Of a DNA stretch of 64,000 nucleotides, positions 55,420 to 64,000 are shown piece by piece. The notes under the pieces are model-generated. The model had not been told where the DNA came from. It saw only the letters and a program-made list of their open reading frames with translations, and ran no database searches. The translations under genes were made by a program, and so were the position numbers. The stretch is from Allomuricauda sp. (GTDB lineage Bacteria > Bacteroidota > Bacteroidia > Flavobacteriales > Flavobacteriaceae), in contig NZ_PABT01000035.1 of assembly GCF_002699205.1 (NCBI RefSeq), positions 124,001 to 188,000 on the forward strand. Direction: 5' to 3'. Within the stretch, counting starts at the first letter, position 1; each line of letters begins with the position of its first letter.

Positions 55420-56214
55420 TTAGTTTGTGGTTCCTTTCTTATGTGAAAACAACCAAGGCAACAAATCAGGTTCAGCGAAAGCTGGATCCCAACTATTGTG
55501 ATTGGCAAAATCGTATATGGTAAATTTCGGGTACGCTCCAGCCTTTAGCAACGCTGTGACCATTTCTATGGATTGATCAGGATTGACAACATTGTCCTTA
55601 GCACCATGAAAAATCCACAATGGGGTGCTTTTTGCATAGGCGGTCACCGTATTTGGATCTCCTCCTCCACAGATCGGTATTGCCGCGGCGAACATCTCCG
55701 GTTTTCTACTTAGTAATTCAAAAGTTCCCATGCCCCCCATGGACAGTCCCATCAAATAAACCTGATCGTCGTTGGTGTACGGTTCCCCTATTGTGTTTTC
55801 CAATAAATCCATTACCATTTGCAAGGGTTTGGTGGGCCCTTCCCCATACTTAAAATCAAGTGTCAATGGATATGTGTTCCTATCAACGTCTACCTTGGAC
55901 CAATAGCTATCTTTTGGACATTGCGGAAAAATAACGATGGCAGGAAATTTCTCCTGCAGATAATCCGTGGCAAATAATTTGCCCCCATGTATCAGTTGAC
56001 TTGCATTATCATCACCTCTTTCGCCAGCTCCATGTAAAAACAGGACCACTGGAAAATTTCCTTCTTCATTAAAATTCTTCGGGTACATTATTCGATACCT
56101 TAAGGTATCGTTACCATCTATCAGGGTTTCCGATTTATATTTTGACTGCCATTGTGCCGAGACAAATACGGATACAAAAAGGAAGCCCAACGAAAAAAAG
56201 TATTTCATCTTCAT
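55420..56214 (-). CDS. Exported alpha/beta-hydrolase (esterase/peptidase-like)
   Basis: 264 residues with a signal peptide (MKMKYFFSLGFLFVSVFVSAQ). The nucleophile elbow is GLSMGG (Ser), with HGAGERGDD as oxyanion loop, the acid in FHGAKDNVVNPD and His in YDFANHNSWDPAF. The overall pattern is that of the polysaccharide-esterase/PHB-depolymerase-like hydrolases found in PULs, which often remove acyl groups. It lies between the second GH144-like gene (108 nt) and GH3 (38 nt) on the same strand. The substrate is unknown; removal of substituents on the glucan is a reasonable guess. Confidence 0.82.
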   Translation of the reverse strand: MKMKYFFSLGFLFVSVFVSAQWQSKYKSETLIDGNDTLRYRIMYPKNFNEEGNFPVVLFLHGAGERGDDNASQLIHGGKLFATDYLQEKFPAIVIFPQCPKDSYWSKVDVDRNTYPLTLDFKYGEGPTKPLQMVMDLLENTIGEPYTNDDQVYLMGLSMGGMGTFELLSRKPEMFAAAIPICGGGDPNTVTAYAKSTPLWIFHGAKDNVVNPDQSIEMVTALLKAGAYPKFTIYDFANHNSWDPAFAEPDLLPWLFSHKKGTTN

Positions 56215-56322
56215 AGGTATGTTTGTTTAGTTTTTCGATAACAGTTTTAAAATTGACAAAGCTTCAAGATCAACAACAATATGTTTTCTTTTTTTTTGAA
56301 TCAAACCATCGTGCCGACCCTG

Positions 56323-57705
56323 TCAAAATCCCAGTTTGGCCAAACCGGCTTGAACATCCTCGTTTGCCATAAAAAGATGCCAAAGAAGACCGGTTCTATA
56401 ATTTTCAATCATTATTACTTGTGGCCCTTGGTCTATCGCCAAATATGCTTCTGCCACCCAATCATATTCGGGGCTAAAGGCATCAAAAAAACCTGCAGGA
56501 CCCAATAGATCATCCTTGTTTTTGTAGAAATAATGCAATGCTTCCAATGATTGTTCCGGTGTATAGGGCATTGAACTGATTGCCGCAGTTAGTGCTATTA
56601 CTCCCTTATCATTACTTGGGCTATGCGCATCGTACCCTATACTACCGTCATTGTTTCGGGAATAGCTGGCCGTTAATCCCCAACAATTTTGTCCGTAATC
56701 TTGGAAATTCCCTGGATTGGCCACACAATATTCATAATTGATCATGGTATGGTTTACATTGACATCCCAGTAGTCCACGTACTCATCGGACAAATTCCTT
56801 GGATCTAGTCCCAAATAGGAATAATGCGCCCAAAACAAGGGGCCTCCAAATTGCTCTGCCCCGTTGTGCCTCACCAAAAGTGGATATCCATACTGGGTAT
56901 TTCCTGATAGGATGCCCCCACCCGAGGCCCATCCGTTGGTATATACCTCTTTCTCAATTCCATGATCGGGTGATGCAGCGGCCATTACATAGGCGATCAG
57001 CACCTCGTTGTATCCTTTTAACTGCAAATTGATGTCAAAGCCATGATTGGGGCTCCAGTGCCAATATAGTACGTTTTGATTTTGGGCATACCACTCCCAT
57101 TCCACACCTTTCCATAACACATCGGCTTTTTGGGCCAAAGCTTGCTCTGCATCGGAACCATTTTTAAAATACTCTTTGACACAGATAAGCCCTTGTGCTA
57201 AAAAAGCAGTTTCCACCAAATCTCCACCATCATCCAAATCACTAAATGGAATCACTGCACCCGTGGACCCATCGATCCAATGGGGCCAAGCTCCATGAAA
57301 ACGATCTGCGTTTTCCAGAAAATCAAGTATTAAGCTCAATCTTTCCACGGCTTCAGACCTGGACACAAAACCTCTTTCGATAGCGACCAAAATGGCCATA
57401 AGTCCAAAACCTGTTCCTCCGGTAGTAACAACATTGGCATCGCGCCCAGGGTCATTTGGATGATATCTCTCTTTGGCACCACCTGAATGTTCTTCGGCAA
57501 AGTCCCAAAAATACTTAAAGGTTTCCTCTTGGACCAAATCCAACAATTCTTCGTCAGAAATGGTAGGTTCCCCATCATCATTATCAGAACCAGAACCGTT
57601 ACCTGGGAGTTCTGGCTCTATCGGAATATAGGTATAGTCATCTCCTTCCCCACAGGATAAAACCATAGTAATCAAAAGGAAAAAATATATCGTGTTCTTA
57701 ATCAT
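56323..57705 (-). CDS. GH144-like (PF10091 glucoamylase-type) glycosidase lipoprotein, downstream copy
   Basis: 460 residues with lipoprotein signal MIKNTIYFFLLITMVLSC (C18) and an acidic G/D/N linker. The fold is an (alpha/alpha)6 barrel with family motifs TTGGTGFGLMAILVAIERG, DRFHGAWPHWIDG, GGDLVETAFLAQGL, YWHWSPN, GPLFWAHYSYLGLDP, NCWGLTASYS and AYLAIDQGPQVIMIENYRTGLLW. PF10091 members assigned to GH144 hydrolyse beta-1,2-glucan (sophorooligosaccharide release). Its start overlaps the previous copy by 8 nt, and it is probably a tandem duplicate. Confidence 0.85.
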   Translation of the reverse strand: MIKNTIYFFLLITMVLSCGEGDDYTYIPIEPELPGNGSGSDNDDGEPTISDEELLDLVQEETFKYFWDFAEEHSGGAKERYHPNDPGRDANVVTTGGTGFGLMAILVAIERGFVSRSEAVERLSLILDFLENADRFHGAWPHWIDGSTGAVIPFSDLDDGGDLVETAFLAQGLICVKEYFKNGSDAEQALAQKADVLWKGVEWEWYAQNQNVLYWHWSPNHGFDINLQLKGYNEVLIAYVMAAASPDHGIEKEVYTNGWASGGGILSGNTQYGYPLLVRHNGAEQFGGPLFWAHYSYLGLDPRNLSDEYVDYWDVNVNHTMINYEYCVANPGNFQDYGQNCWGLTASYSRNNDGSIGYDAHSPSNDKGVIALTAAISSMPYTPEQSLEALHYFYKNKDDLLGPAGFFDAFSPEYDWVAEAYLAIDQGPQVIMIENYRTGLLWHLFMANEDVQAGLAKLGF

Positions 57706-59071
57706 CCGTAGTATCTATATATGGGCTTTCAAAACCCAATTTCATCAAACCTTTCTGTACTTCCTTGTTGGCCATAAACAATTTCCAGCATAATCCGCTT
57801 CGGTAATTTTCGATCATAACAGGAATTGGCCCTTGATCTATTGCCAAATACCTCGGAAGGTACCAATCCTCTTCTAAACTGAAAGCATCGTAAGGCCCGT
57901 ATTTACCAATTAGGCTGTCCTGTTCCATATACAAAAACCTCAAGAATTGTTTACTTTCTTTTGGCGTGTACGGCATTGATGAAAGGGCCGCTGTAGGCGA
58001 TATCACGCCCAGATCGGCATCTGGTCTGTGTCCAGCATAACCATTGATCGAATAACTGGATGTGAGCCCCCAGCAATTTTCACCATATCCTTCAAAACCC
58101 TTGGGATTGTCCACACAATATCTATAATGGATCATAGCGTGGTTTTGATTTAATTTCCAGTAATCGCCAAATTGATCTTTTAATCCTTTTGGGTTGAGAC
58201 CCAAATACGAATAATGCGCCCAAAAAAGCGGACCGACCGGGGAATTGTCATGTTCGTAATGGTTCAGTTCGGTTTCCAGACCATAGTATATGGTATCTTT
58301 TGTAATGTTGCCATCTACTCCCCATCCTTTTTCATAAACAGATTTTTCTATTGGGTGGGTTGGTGATGCCGCTGCCAAAACGTACATGATAAGGGCTTCG
58401 TTATAACCTCCGACCGGAAAGTTCATTTCCCATTGATATTCCGGACTCCAGTGCCAATACAGCACATCTTCACCATTTTTTGTATACCAGTCCCATTCAA
58501 CACCTTCCCAAAGTTTCTGTATTTTGTCAGCCAATTGCCTTTCCTCTTCATTTCCGTTTTTAAAATACTCCTTGACCGTTAAAAGACCTTGGACCAAAAA
58601 TGCAGTTTCCACCAAATCGCCACCATTATCTTTGGAGCTGAAAGGGGTTACCTTACCTGATGGCAATAGCCAATGGGGCCATGCCCCATGGAAGCGATCT
58701 GCCTTCTCCAAAAAGTTTACGATCCGTTCATAGCGTTCAAGTGCCTGTTCTCGGGATATGTACCCTCTTTCCACTCCTACCAAAATGGCCATGAGGCCAA
58801 ATCCCGATCCTCCGGTCGTGATTATATCCTTATCGTGATTGGGATAGACCCCATCCATGTGTATACGTTCCCTTGCCAATCCCGATACAGGTTCCGCTCC
58901 TTCCCAAAAGTAATTGAAGGTCTGGAACTGGATGGAATCCATCAATTCTTCATCGGTGACAGTTAAACTTTCTACAGATTTTTGGGCTGCTTTTGCTCTT
59001 TTTTTAGAATTATGGCCATTGCAGCCCAAAAGTAGGATTGCAACGGCCATTGAAATTAAAATTAACCTCAT
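57698..59071 (-). CDS. GH144-like (PF10091 glucoamylase-type) glycosidase lipoprotein, upstream copy
   Basis: 457 residues with lipobox MRLILISMAVAILLLGC (C17). The same motifs as the downstream copy are intact (TTGGSGFGLMAILVGVERG, DRFHGAWPHWLLP, GGDLVETAFLVQGL, YWHWSPEY, GPLFWAHYSYLGLNP, NCWGLTSSYS, YLAIDQGPIPVMIENYRSGLCW), but the regions between them differ a good deal, so the duplication is old or the copies have specialised. Lipoprotein signals on both place them on the outer membrane, facing either side. It follows the LamG protein by 45 nt and is part of the PUL transcript. Confidence 0.85.
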   Translation of the reverse strand: MRLILISMAVAILLLGCNGHNSKKRAKAAQKSVESLTVTDEELMDSIQFQTFNYFWEGAEPVSGLARERIHMDGVYPNHDKDIITTGGSGFGLMAILVGVERGYISREQALERYERIVNFLEKADRFHGAWPHWLLPSGKVTPFSSKDNGGDLVETAFLVQGLLTVKEYFKNGNEEERQLADKIQKLWEGVEWDWYTKNGEDVLYWHWSPEYQWEMNFPVGGYNEALIMYVLAAASPTHPIEKSVYEKGWGVDGNITKDTIYYGLETELNHYEHDNSPVGPLFWAHYSYLGLNPKGLKDQFGDYWKLNQNHAMIHYRYCVDNPKGFEGYGENCWGLTSSYSINGYAGHRPDADLGVISPTAALSSMPYTPKESKQFLRFLYMEQDSLIGKYGPYDAFSLEEDWYLPRYLAIDQGPIPVMIENYRSGLCWKLFMANKEVQKGLMKLGFESPYIDTTDD

Positions 59072-59116
59072 ATAAACTAACTAACTCAAATAAATGCACA
59101 TAGAACTACGCACACA

Positions 59117-61489
59117 TTAATTATTCATGATCTCTTGTATCTCCTCTTGCGTCAATGTCCTATCAAAAAGGTATAGGTCATCAATATAGCTCAGGTCCGA
59201 TAGATGGTTCCACCCAATAAAGTTTGGTGCGCCCGAACCTATTGAAAGAATAGAGCAATTTTCCCAGCTAATGGTTTTTCCGTCCATATCCCCAGTATTT
59301 GCAACGGGTTCTCCGTTCAAATAAATAAGGGTCTGGGTATCGGTAACGGTAAAGGCAACATGCACCCACTCATCTGCGGTGGCATCAATCACATCCCCAT
59401 CGTTCCAAACATCTCCAGCATCTGTGCCCAAGTGCAATTTTATGCGCTGCTCATCAGCGCTTCCTTCCCTGATCAACCTAAAACCTGCGGAAAGATCGTT
59501 ATCGGATCCATTCATTGGTGGACTTACGGTCAAAATTCCTGCTCTATCAGGGTCTGAATTTACCTTATACCAAAAGGCGCCGCTAAATTGATCATTGAAC
59601 AATCCGTCAATCGGGAAGGTAAGATAGGAATCGGCAGCACCTGCGTAGGCATCGCTACCTACGGCGCTTTCCCCTGCAAAACCGGGAGAACCCACGACTG
59701 TAGCCTCTTCATTGGAGTTGTCGTCAATATTGGATCCATCAAAAGGCATATAAAGTGTTGACCCGAAATTCTTTGGTGTTACGGAACCACCGGCAATGGC
59801 TGCCACTTCTTCGGGGGAAAGCGCTTTACTAAAGAACCTTAGATCATCGATGATACTATTATCTGAAGTATGTCCCCAATAATCGAACGTGGGTCCACCT
59901 GCTCCTATGGTGAAGGTTTCACAGCCAGTCCAATCGATTGGAGCGGACATCGCTGATGACAACACCTCGGTTCCATTGAAATAAATGACATTTTCGCTGT
60001 TCGATATAGTGAAGGCAATATGTACCCATTCCCCTGCGGTTACATCAATTACATCTCCATCGTTCCAGCTTTCCCCACTTCCGGTACCGACGTTCAATTT
60101 AATCCGCTGTTCGTCAGCGCTCCCTTCACGGAAGAGTCGAAATCCTTGGAACCTGTCAGTGGCATCATCACCAATGGTTATGATACCCGCCCTGTCCGGA
60201 TTGGCATCCACTTTATACCAAAAGGATCCACTGAACTCGGTAGTCATCAATCCTTCGGCAGGATAGTTGATATAAGAATCTGTGGCGCCAAGGTAAGCTT
60301 GTTCACCTACTTGACTTTCATCGGTAAAGCTTGGTGAACCGACCTTTGTCGCTGCTTTGCTCCCAATCAAATCAATATAATCCCCATCGAATGGCATGTA
60401 AAATGATTCCCCGTCGTATTGAGGGATATATGGGTTGGCAGCATTCATCATGATTTGGACATCGCTCTGGGACAATGCCTTATCAAAAATTCGTAACTCG
60501 TCCATTTGGCTGGCATCATAACCATGGCCCCAATAATCAAAGGTGGGACCTCCAGAACCAATGACGAGCTCTTGGCAACCTGTCCAATCAATTGGCGCTG
60601 GCAAATCGGCAGATAACATTTCAACCCCGTTGAAATATATAGTACTCTGGGTTTGGGAAATGGAAAGAGCTATATGCACCCATTCTCCTGCGGCCACATC
60701 GATAACACCACCATCGTTCCAACTTTCTGCCGCTCCAGTACCCACGTTTACCTTAATTCGTTGTTCATTGGCATCCCCTTCACGGAACAACCGGAATCCT
60801 TGGTTCCTATCATCGGCATTGTCTCCCACTACCAATATTCCAGCTCTGTCCGGGGTTGGGTTCACCTTGTACCAGAAAGCGGCACTGAACTCCGTGCTCT
60901 TCAAGTCGTCCATTGGGAACGTTAAATAGGAATCTTCGGCGCCTTGAAATGCATCCGCACCCAAAAATGCATCTCCCGCAAAACCGGGCGACCCTACTTC
61001 AGTAGCTTCTTGGAAACTAATGAAGTCCATATAATCTGCATTGAAGGGCATGTAGAGTACCTCTCCATCAAATTGTGCGCTATATGGTGCCAGTTTGGCA
61101 AAGTTTACTTCTTGTGTCGTTGTTTTTCCTTCGATATCGGTAGCGGATACGGTGACGGTATGTTCCCCATTCCCCAATCCTTCGTAGGTCACTTCCTCCG
61201 AAACTATTCGGTAATCCTTGAAAGAACTGAATGCTGCTATTTTTGCCCCATCCATTGACACGGTAATATTGGCCACTTCAATATCATCCGTTACCTTAAA
61301 TTCAATATTTATTGAGGTTTCTTCCTCAAAGGGCATTAACTCGACCCCTTCTGTAGGATAGGTTATGGTAACTTGTGGTGCTGTTTCATCCACTCCGGCA
61401 TCTACGGCCGTAATGGGATCGATTCCTTCGTTACAAGAAACCACGAGAAGCCCCATGAGCATTATTATGGATTTAACTATATATTTCAT
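59117..61489 (-). CDS. Surface lipoprotein with an Ig-like domain and three LamG/concanavalin-like domains
   Basis: 790 residues. Lipobox C19 in MLMGLLVVSC, an Ig-like domain (about 36-131: PQVTITYPTEGVEL ... HTVTVSATDIEGK), then three tandem LamG-type units of about 210 residues (starting near 145, 360 and 580; each with LYMPF/FYMPF, a FWYKVN-type strand, EQRIK, WNDG, EWVHIA and a WTGC- or WENC-like turn). The units are similar enough to be internal duplications. It sits directly downstream of susD, where SusE/SusF-like surface glycan-binding proteins normally lie. It probably binds the glucan and feeds the SusCD pair. No catalytic residues are seen. Confidence 0.85.
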   Translation of the reverse strand: MKYIVKSIIMLMGLLVVSCNEGIDPITAVDAGVDETAPQVTITYPTEGVELMPFEEETSINIEFKVTDDIEVANITVSMDGAKIAAFSSFKDYRIVSEEVTYEGLGNGEHTVTVSATDIEGKTTTQEVNFAKLAPYSAQFDGEVLYMPFNADYMDFISFQEATEVGSPGFAGDAFLGADAFQGAEDSYLTFPMDDLKSTEFSAAFWYKVNPTPDRAGILVVGDNADDRNQGFRLFREGDANEQRIKVNVGTGAAESWNDGGVIDVAAGEWVHIALSISQTQSTIYFNGVEMLSADLPAPIDWTGCQELVIGSGGPTFDYWGHGYDASQMDELRIFDKALSQSDVQIMMNAANPYIPQYDGESFYMPFDGDYIDLIGSKAATKVGSPSFTDESQVGEQAYLGATDSYINYPAEGLMTTEFSGSFWYKVDANPDRAGIITIGDDATDRFQGFRLFREGSADEQRIKLNVGTGSGESWNDGDVIDVTAGEWVHIAFTISNSENVIYFNGTEVLSSAMSAPIDWTGCETFTIGAGGPTFDYWGHTSDNSIIDDLRFFSKALSPEEVAAIAGGSVTPKNFGSTLYMPFDGSNIDDNSNEEATVVGSPGFAGESAVGSDAYAGAADSYLTFPIDGLFNDQFSGAFWYKVNSDPDRAGILTVSPPMNGSDNDLSAGFRLIREGSADEQRIKLHLGTDAGDVWNDGDVIDATADEWVHVAFTVTDTQTLIYLNGEPVANTGDMDGKTISWENCSILSIGSGAPNFIGWNHLSDLSYIDDLYLFDRTLTQEEIQEIMNN

Positions 61490-61513
61490 CTTGTACTGTT
61501 AATTTAGTTAGTG

Positions 61514-63061
61514 TTAATTATCGTCGTTACCTCCACCCAAAGTAGGTAGTGCATCCAATTGGGCCTGTGGATAGGGCAATAGTTCTTTATCCGCCGTAAA
61601 AGTTCTACCATCGTAGCTTAGTTCGGAATAGTTGTCCAAACGTATCATATCGTAATACCGAATTCCCCATTCCATAGCGAGTTCAGCAAATTTCTCATCC
61701 ATCACATCACTGGAGGACACACTGGACAGTGCTGGCATTCCAGCTCTGGTCCTGACAAGATTCACCGCTTGGTCGGCTGTCATCCCAGAACCACTGGCTC
61801 CACGTGTGAGGGCTTCGGCATACATCAACAATATCTCGGCGTAACGGATTACGATCATGTTCTTCCCTCCACCATAATCATTTCTTTGGTCTGTCAATTG
61901 TACAGAGGGCAAGTAATGTTTACCACTGGCAAACAAGGCTCTGGTATAATCATTAATTACATCTCCATCCCTTGTGGTATTGTTTACAAAAGAAGGAAGT
62001 ACAGCATAATTTGGATCTGTTTGCAATTCGGTAATACCACGGTCTGTCCAGAGTACACTTGTCTCCAATCGGACATTTTCGCCCCTATCGAGCATAAATT
62101 TGATAAACTTCATACTGGGTTCGAAAAAACCCCATCCATCCGATGCATTTTCTCTTGACGGGGTCCAGCCTTGTGGACCAAATGGAGCATATAAATGATA
62201 AAATGTATCACCCGTACTTGAGCCATAATCAGAAAACTGTAGTTCCAAGATACTCTCATCGCTCAACTCTCCCGGTTTTTTGAACAGGTTATAGAAATCT
62301 GGATACAATGAAAATTTATTGGAGTTGATTATTGCGGCACAGGCATCTGCCATACCTTGATAGTCTTCCAATTCCATATATGCCATAGCCTTGAGCGCAT
62401 ATGCCGTATATCTTGTTATCCCTCCTGGAATATCCGTTCTTTCGTTTGGTCTCATATCGGGCAACAAGGGAATGGCCTCGTCCATTTGGTCTGCGATAAA
62501 TTGCATTATCTCTTGCTTGCTCGCTGGTCCATTGGCTATTTCGGAGTCCGGTTGGGTGGATTCAATAATAAAAACATCGCTCCACACCCTTGCCAAGTTA
62601 AAGTGCAGCCATGCTCTCATTACCTTTATCTCAGCAATGTACTGATCTGCCTTGGCCTTTTCACTTTCATCGGCAAAATCCTTGAAGTTTTCGATTAGGT
62701 CTATCTCTGTGTTCAGTTGAACGATGTCACCATAATGGATGTTCCACAAAGAATTATACATCCAATAGCCCTGGTCATACACAAAATTATCCGTATCAGC
62801 GAACGGTTGCTGATCTCCAAGACCTCCTGCATTCACATCATCCCCCCGGACTGATAGCAACAGGGGTTCTTCCCATCCTCTTGTGGCAAGGATATAATAG
62901 GATCCAATCAATGCCTGAACCATATCTTCGGTCGCTGAATAATCCAGGTCATCTGCGTTGAGCTGCCCTTCTATGTCTTCAAATTTGTCGGAACAGGATT
63001 GGAAAACGAGTATTGCGCCCAAAACAAATATGATGCTATATAATAGGTTATTATTTTTCAT
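61514..63061 (-). CDS. susD: RagB/SusD-family nutrient-binding lipoprotein
   Basis: 515 residues from ATG 63061 (a longer in-frame start would precede the signal). Lipobox cysteine in AILVFQSCSDKFED (C22-23). The SusD pattern follows: an early DDLDYSATEDMVQALIGSYYIL, WNIHYGDIVQLNTEIDLI, AEIKVMRAWLHFNLARVWSDV, YTAYALKAMAYMELEDYQ TPR repeats, the late YAEILLMYAEALTRG and a C-terminal region ending GIRYYDMIRLDNYSELSYDG. It binds glycan on the surface and forms the lid of the SusC channel encoded 13 nt upstream. SusE/F-like LamG protein follows after 24 nt. Confidence 0.95.
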   Translation of the reverse strand: MKNNNLLYSIIFVLGAILVFQSCSDKFEDIEGQLNADDLDYSATEDMVQALIGSYYILATRGWEEPLLLSVRGDDVNAGGLGDQQPFADTDNFVYDQGYWMYNSLWNIHYGDIVQLNTEIDLIENFKDFADESEKAKADQYIAEIKVMRAWLHFNLARVWSDVFIIESTQPDSEIANGPASKQEIMQFIADQMDEAIPLLPDMRPNERTDIPGGITRYTAYALKAMAYMELEDYQGMADACAAIINSNKFSLYPDFYNLFKKPGELSDESILELQFSDYGSSTGDTFYHLYAPFGPQGWTPSRENASDGWGFFEPSMKFIKFMLDRGENVRLETSVLWTDRGITELQTDPNYAVLPSFVNNTTRDGDVINDYTRALFASGKHYLPSVQLTDQRNDYGGGKNMIVIRYAEILLMYAEALTRGASGSGMTADQAVNLVRTRAGMPALSSVSSSDVMDEKFAELAMEWGIRYYDMIRLDNYSELSYDGRTFTADKELLPYPQAQLDALPTLGGGNDDN

Positions 63062-63074
63062 CTTAATTTTCTTT

Positions 63075-64000
63075 TTATAGTTTAACATTAACTCCTATGG
63101 TATAGATTGCCGGAACAGGATATGTTTGACGATCTACTCCATCGGAAACCTCTGGGTTGAATCCATTGTAACTAAAAATGGTCAAAGGTCTTTCCGCGGT
63201 CAATGTGAATTTAATATCGGGCATATTGCCTTTAAGTTTTTCACCTCTTAGGGTGTAAGCCAGCTGTATGTTCTGGATCCTAAAGAAATCTCCATCTTCT
63301 ACCCAAAAATTGCTCAGTTTTTGGTTCCAGCTATCTCGAAGTCCTGCTGATGAGGGGTAACTGTTGCTTGTTCCCTCACCGTGCCAGCGGTTCTTGGCCA
63401 GATCGGCATCCATATTGGTATCATTGGTAAAGATGATCTCTCCTCGTTTTCTGTTCAAAATTTTATTTCCGGTCTGTCCATAAAAGTTCATGGAGAAACC
63501 AAAATCCTTGTAATTGAGCCCAATATTGCCGCCATAGGTGATTTTTGGAAGAAACGATCCCAGTACTGTTCTGTCCTCGTCGGTAATGGCATCATCACCA
63601 TTCCTATCGTTAAATATCAAATAACCTGGCTGAATGTCCTGTCCGTCCGCAATTGCATTTTGTGCAACGGGATCGGCATCGATTTGTGCCTGATTCTGAT
63701 ATACACCTGTGGTCTCATACCCATAGAAAGCATACAGTGGTTCCCCGACCATGGTTCTTTGCCTAAACTCTGCTGAACCGGAATCGATATACCCACTTTC
63801 GTCCTCAATTTCAATGGCCTCATTTTTCACAGTGGTAAAGTTGGCTCCGATCGTATAGGTGAAATCAGGTGAGATCTCATCACTCCAGTTCAATGCCACT
63901 TCTACCCCTGAGTTTCGGATAACGCCCGAGTTTCTTGACACGGTCTGGTTGGCAATAGGAATATAGACCGGCATAATGGCATCTTCGGTATCCCTGATAT
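63075..64000 (-). CDS. susC: SusC/RagA-family TonB-dependent outer-membrane channel, C-terminal part
   Basis: The reading frame continues past the window end (RDTEDA precedes the in-frame ATG 63974), so only the last 308 or so residues are in view. Typical SusC C-terminal features are present: NSGVIRNSGVEVALNWSDEISPDFTYTIGANFT, GEPLYAFYGYETTGVYQNQAQID, GYLIFNDRNGDDAITDEDRTVLGSFLPKITYGGNIGLNYKDFGFSMNFYGQTGN, and a last strand IYTIGVNVKL. It imports the glucan fragments bound by SusD, powered by TonB. It is the upstream visible gene of the PUL; any regulator lies outside the window. Confidence 0.95.
   Translation of the reverse strand, partial: IRDTEDAIMPVYIPIANQTVSRNSGVIRNSGVEVALNWSDEISPDFTYTIGANFTTVKNEAIEIEDESGYIDSGSAEFRQRTMVGEPLYAFYGYETTGVYQNQAQIDADPVAQNAIADGQDIQPGYLIFNDRNGDDAITDEDRTVLGSFLPKITYGGNIGLNYKDFGFSMNFYGQTGNKILNRKRGEIIFTNDTNMDADLAKNRWHGEGTSNSYPSSAGLRDSWNQKLSNFWVEDGDFFRIQNIQLAYTLRGEKLKGNMPDIKFTLTAERPLTIFSYNGFNPEVSDGVDRQTYPVPAIYTIGVNVKL

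Overview
The window comes from a marine-type member of the Bacteroidota, very probably family Flavobacteriaceae (the content resembles the Muricauda/Allomuricauda–Zobellia group, but genus is a guess). The evidence is the type IX secretion/gliding genes porV and gldJ, a T9SS C-terminal sorting domain, SusC/SusD polysaccharide-utilisation genes, the fused Hpt–Adk enzyme, the cdd–pdhA–pdhC order beside porV, few Shine-Dalgarno sequences, and many promoters of the Bacteroidota type (TTG about 21 nt upstream of TAnnTTTG).

Layout. 1-640 holds the 3' end of a SusD-like gene and its terminator. 0.8-18 kb is a core block: rlmB, rhomboid protease, rarA, a three-gene envelope operon of unknown role (3645-6513), a yjjG-type phosphatase, a polysaccharide-deacetylase-like protein, radC, a Mur ligase lacking its C-terminal domain, cupin, SDR, CPBP protease, a LytS/LytT two-component pair, a DUF4136 lipoprotein, obgE and hpt-adk. 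17.7-21.9 kb has purK-purE (divergent from hpt-adk), an EF-hand membrane protein and an M3 peptidase. 22-25.7 kb is a signalling block: multi-PAS histidine kinase, single-domain response regulator, ECF sigma factor and a tiny zinc-finger anti-sigma candidate. 26.6-32.2 kb has gcvP, a KAS III-like enzyme, a methyltransferase and a glycosyltransferase.

32.4-35.2 kb encodes the most unusual protein: a secreted N-formylglutamate-amidohydrolase-like domain, twelve 43-residue acidic MopE-type metal-binding repeats (a 129-bp DNA tandem repeat), a PE-repeat linker and a T9SS sorting domain. pafA, mlaEF-like ABC genes, a DUF389 protein, manC, sprT, a second SDR and an M28 peptidase follow. 43.6-51.4 kb is the conserved pdhC-pdhA-cdd-porV / gldJ-murF region, but porU, which lies between porV and gldJ in relatives, is absent. 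After tRNA-Val(GAC), queD and a UPF0173 hydrolase, 53.1-64 kb is a polysaccharide-utilisation locus on the minus strand: susC (cut by the window end), susD, a triple-LamG surface lipoprotein, two tandem GH144-like glycosidases, an esterase-like hydrolase and a GH3 beta-glucosidase. A beta-1,2-glucan substrate is the best inference.

There is no CRISPR array, prophage, transposase or obvious new defence system. The main points for follow-up are the MopE-repeat secreted protein, the missing porU, the predicted beta-1,2-glucan locus, and a recurring promoter arrangement that predicts leaderless mRNAs.
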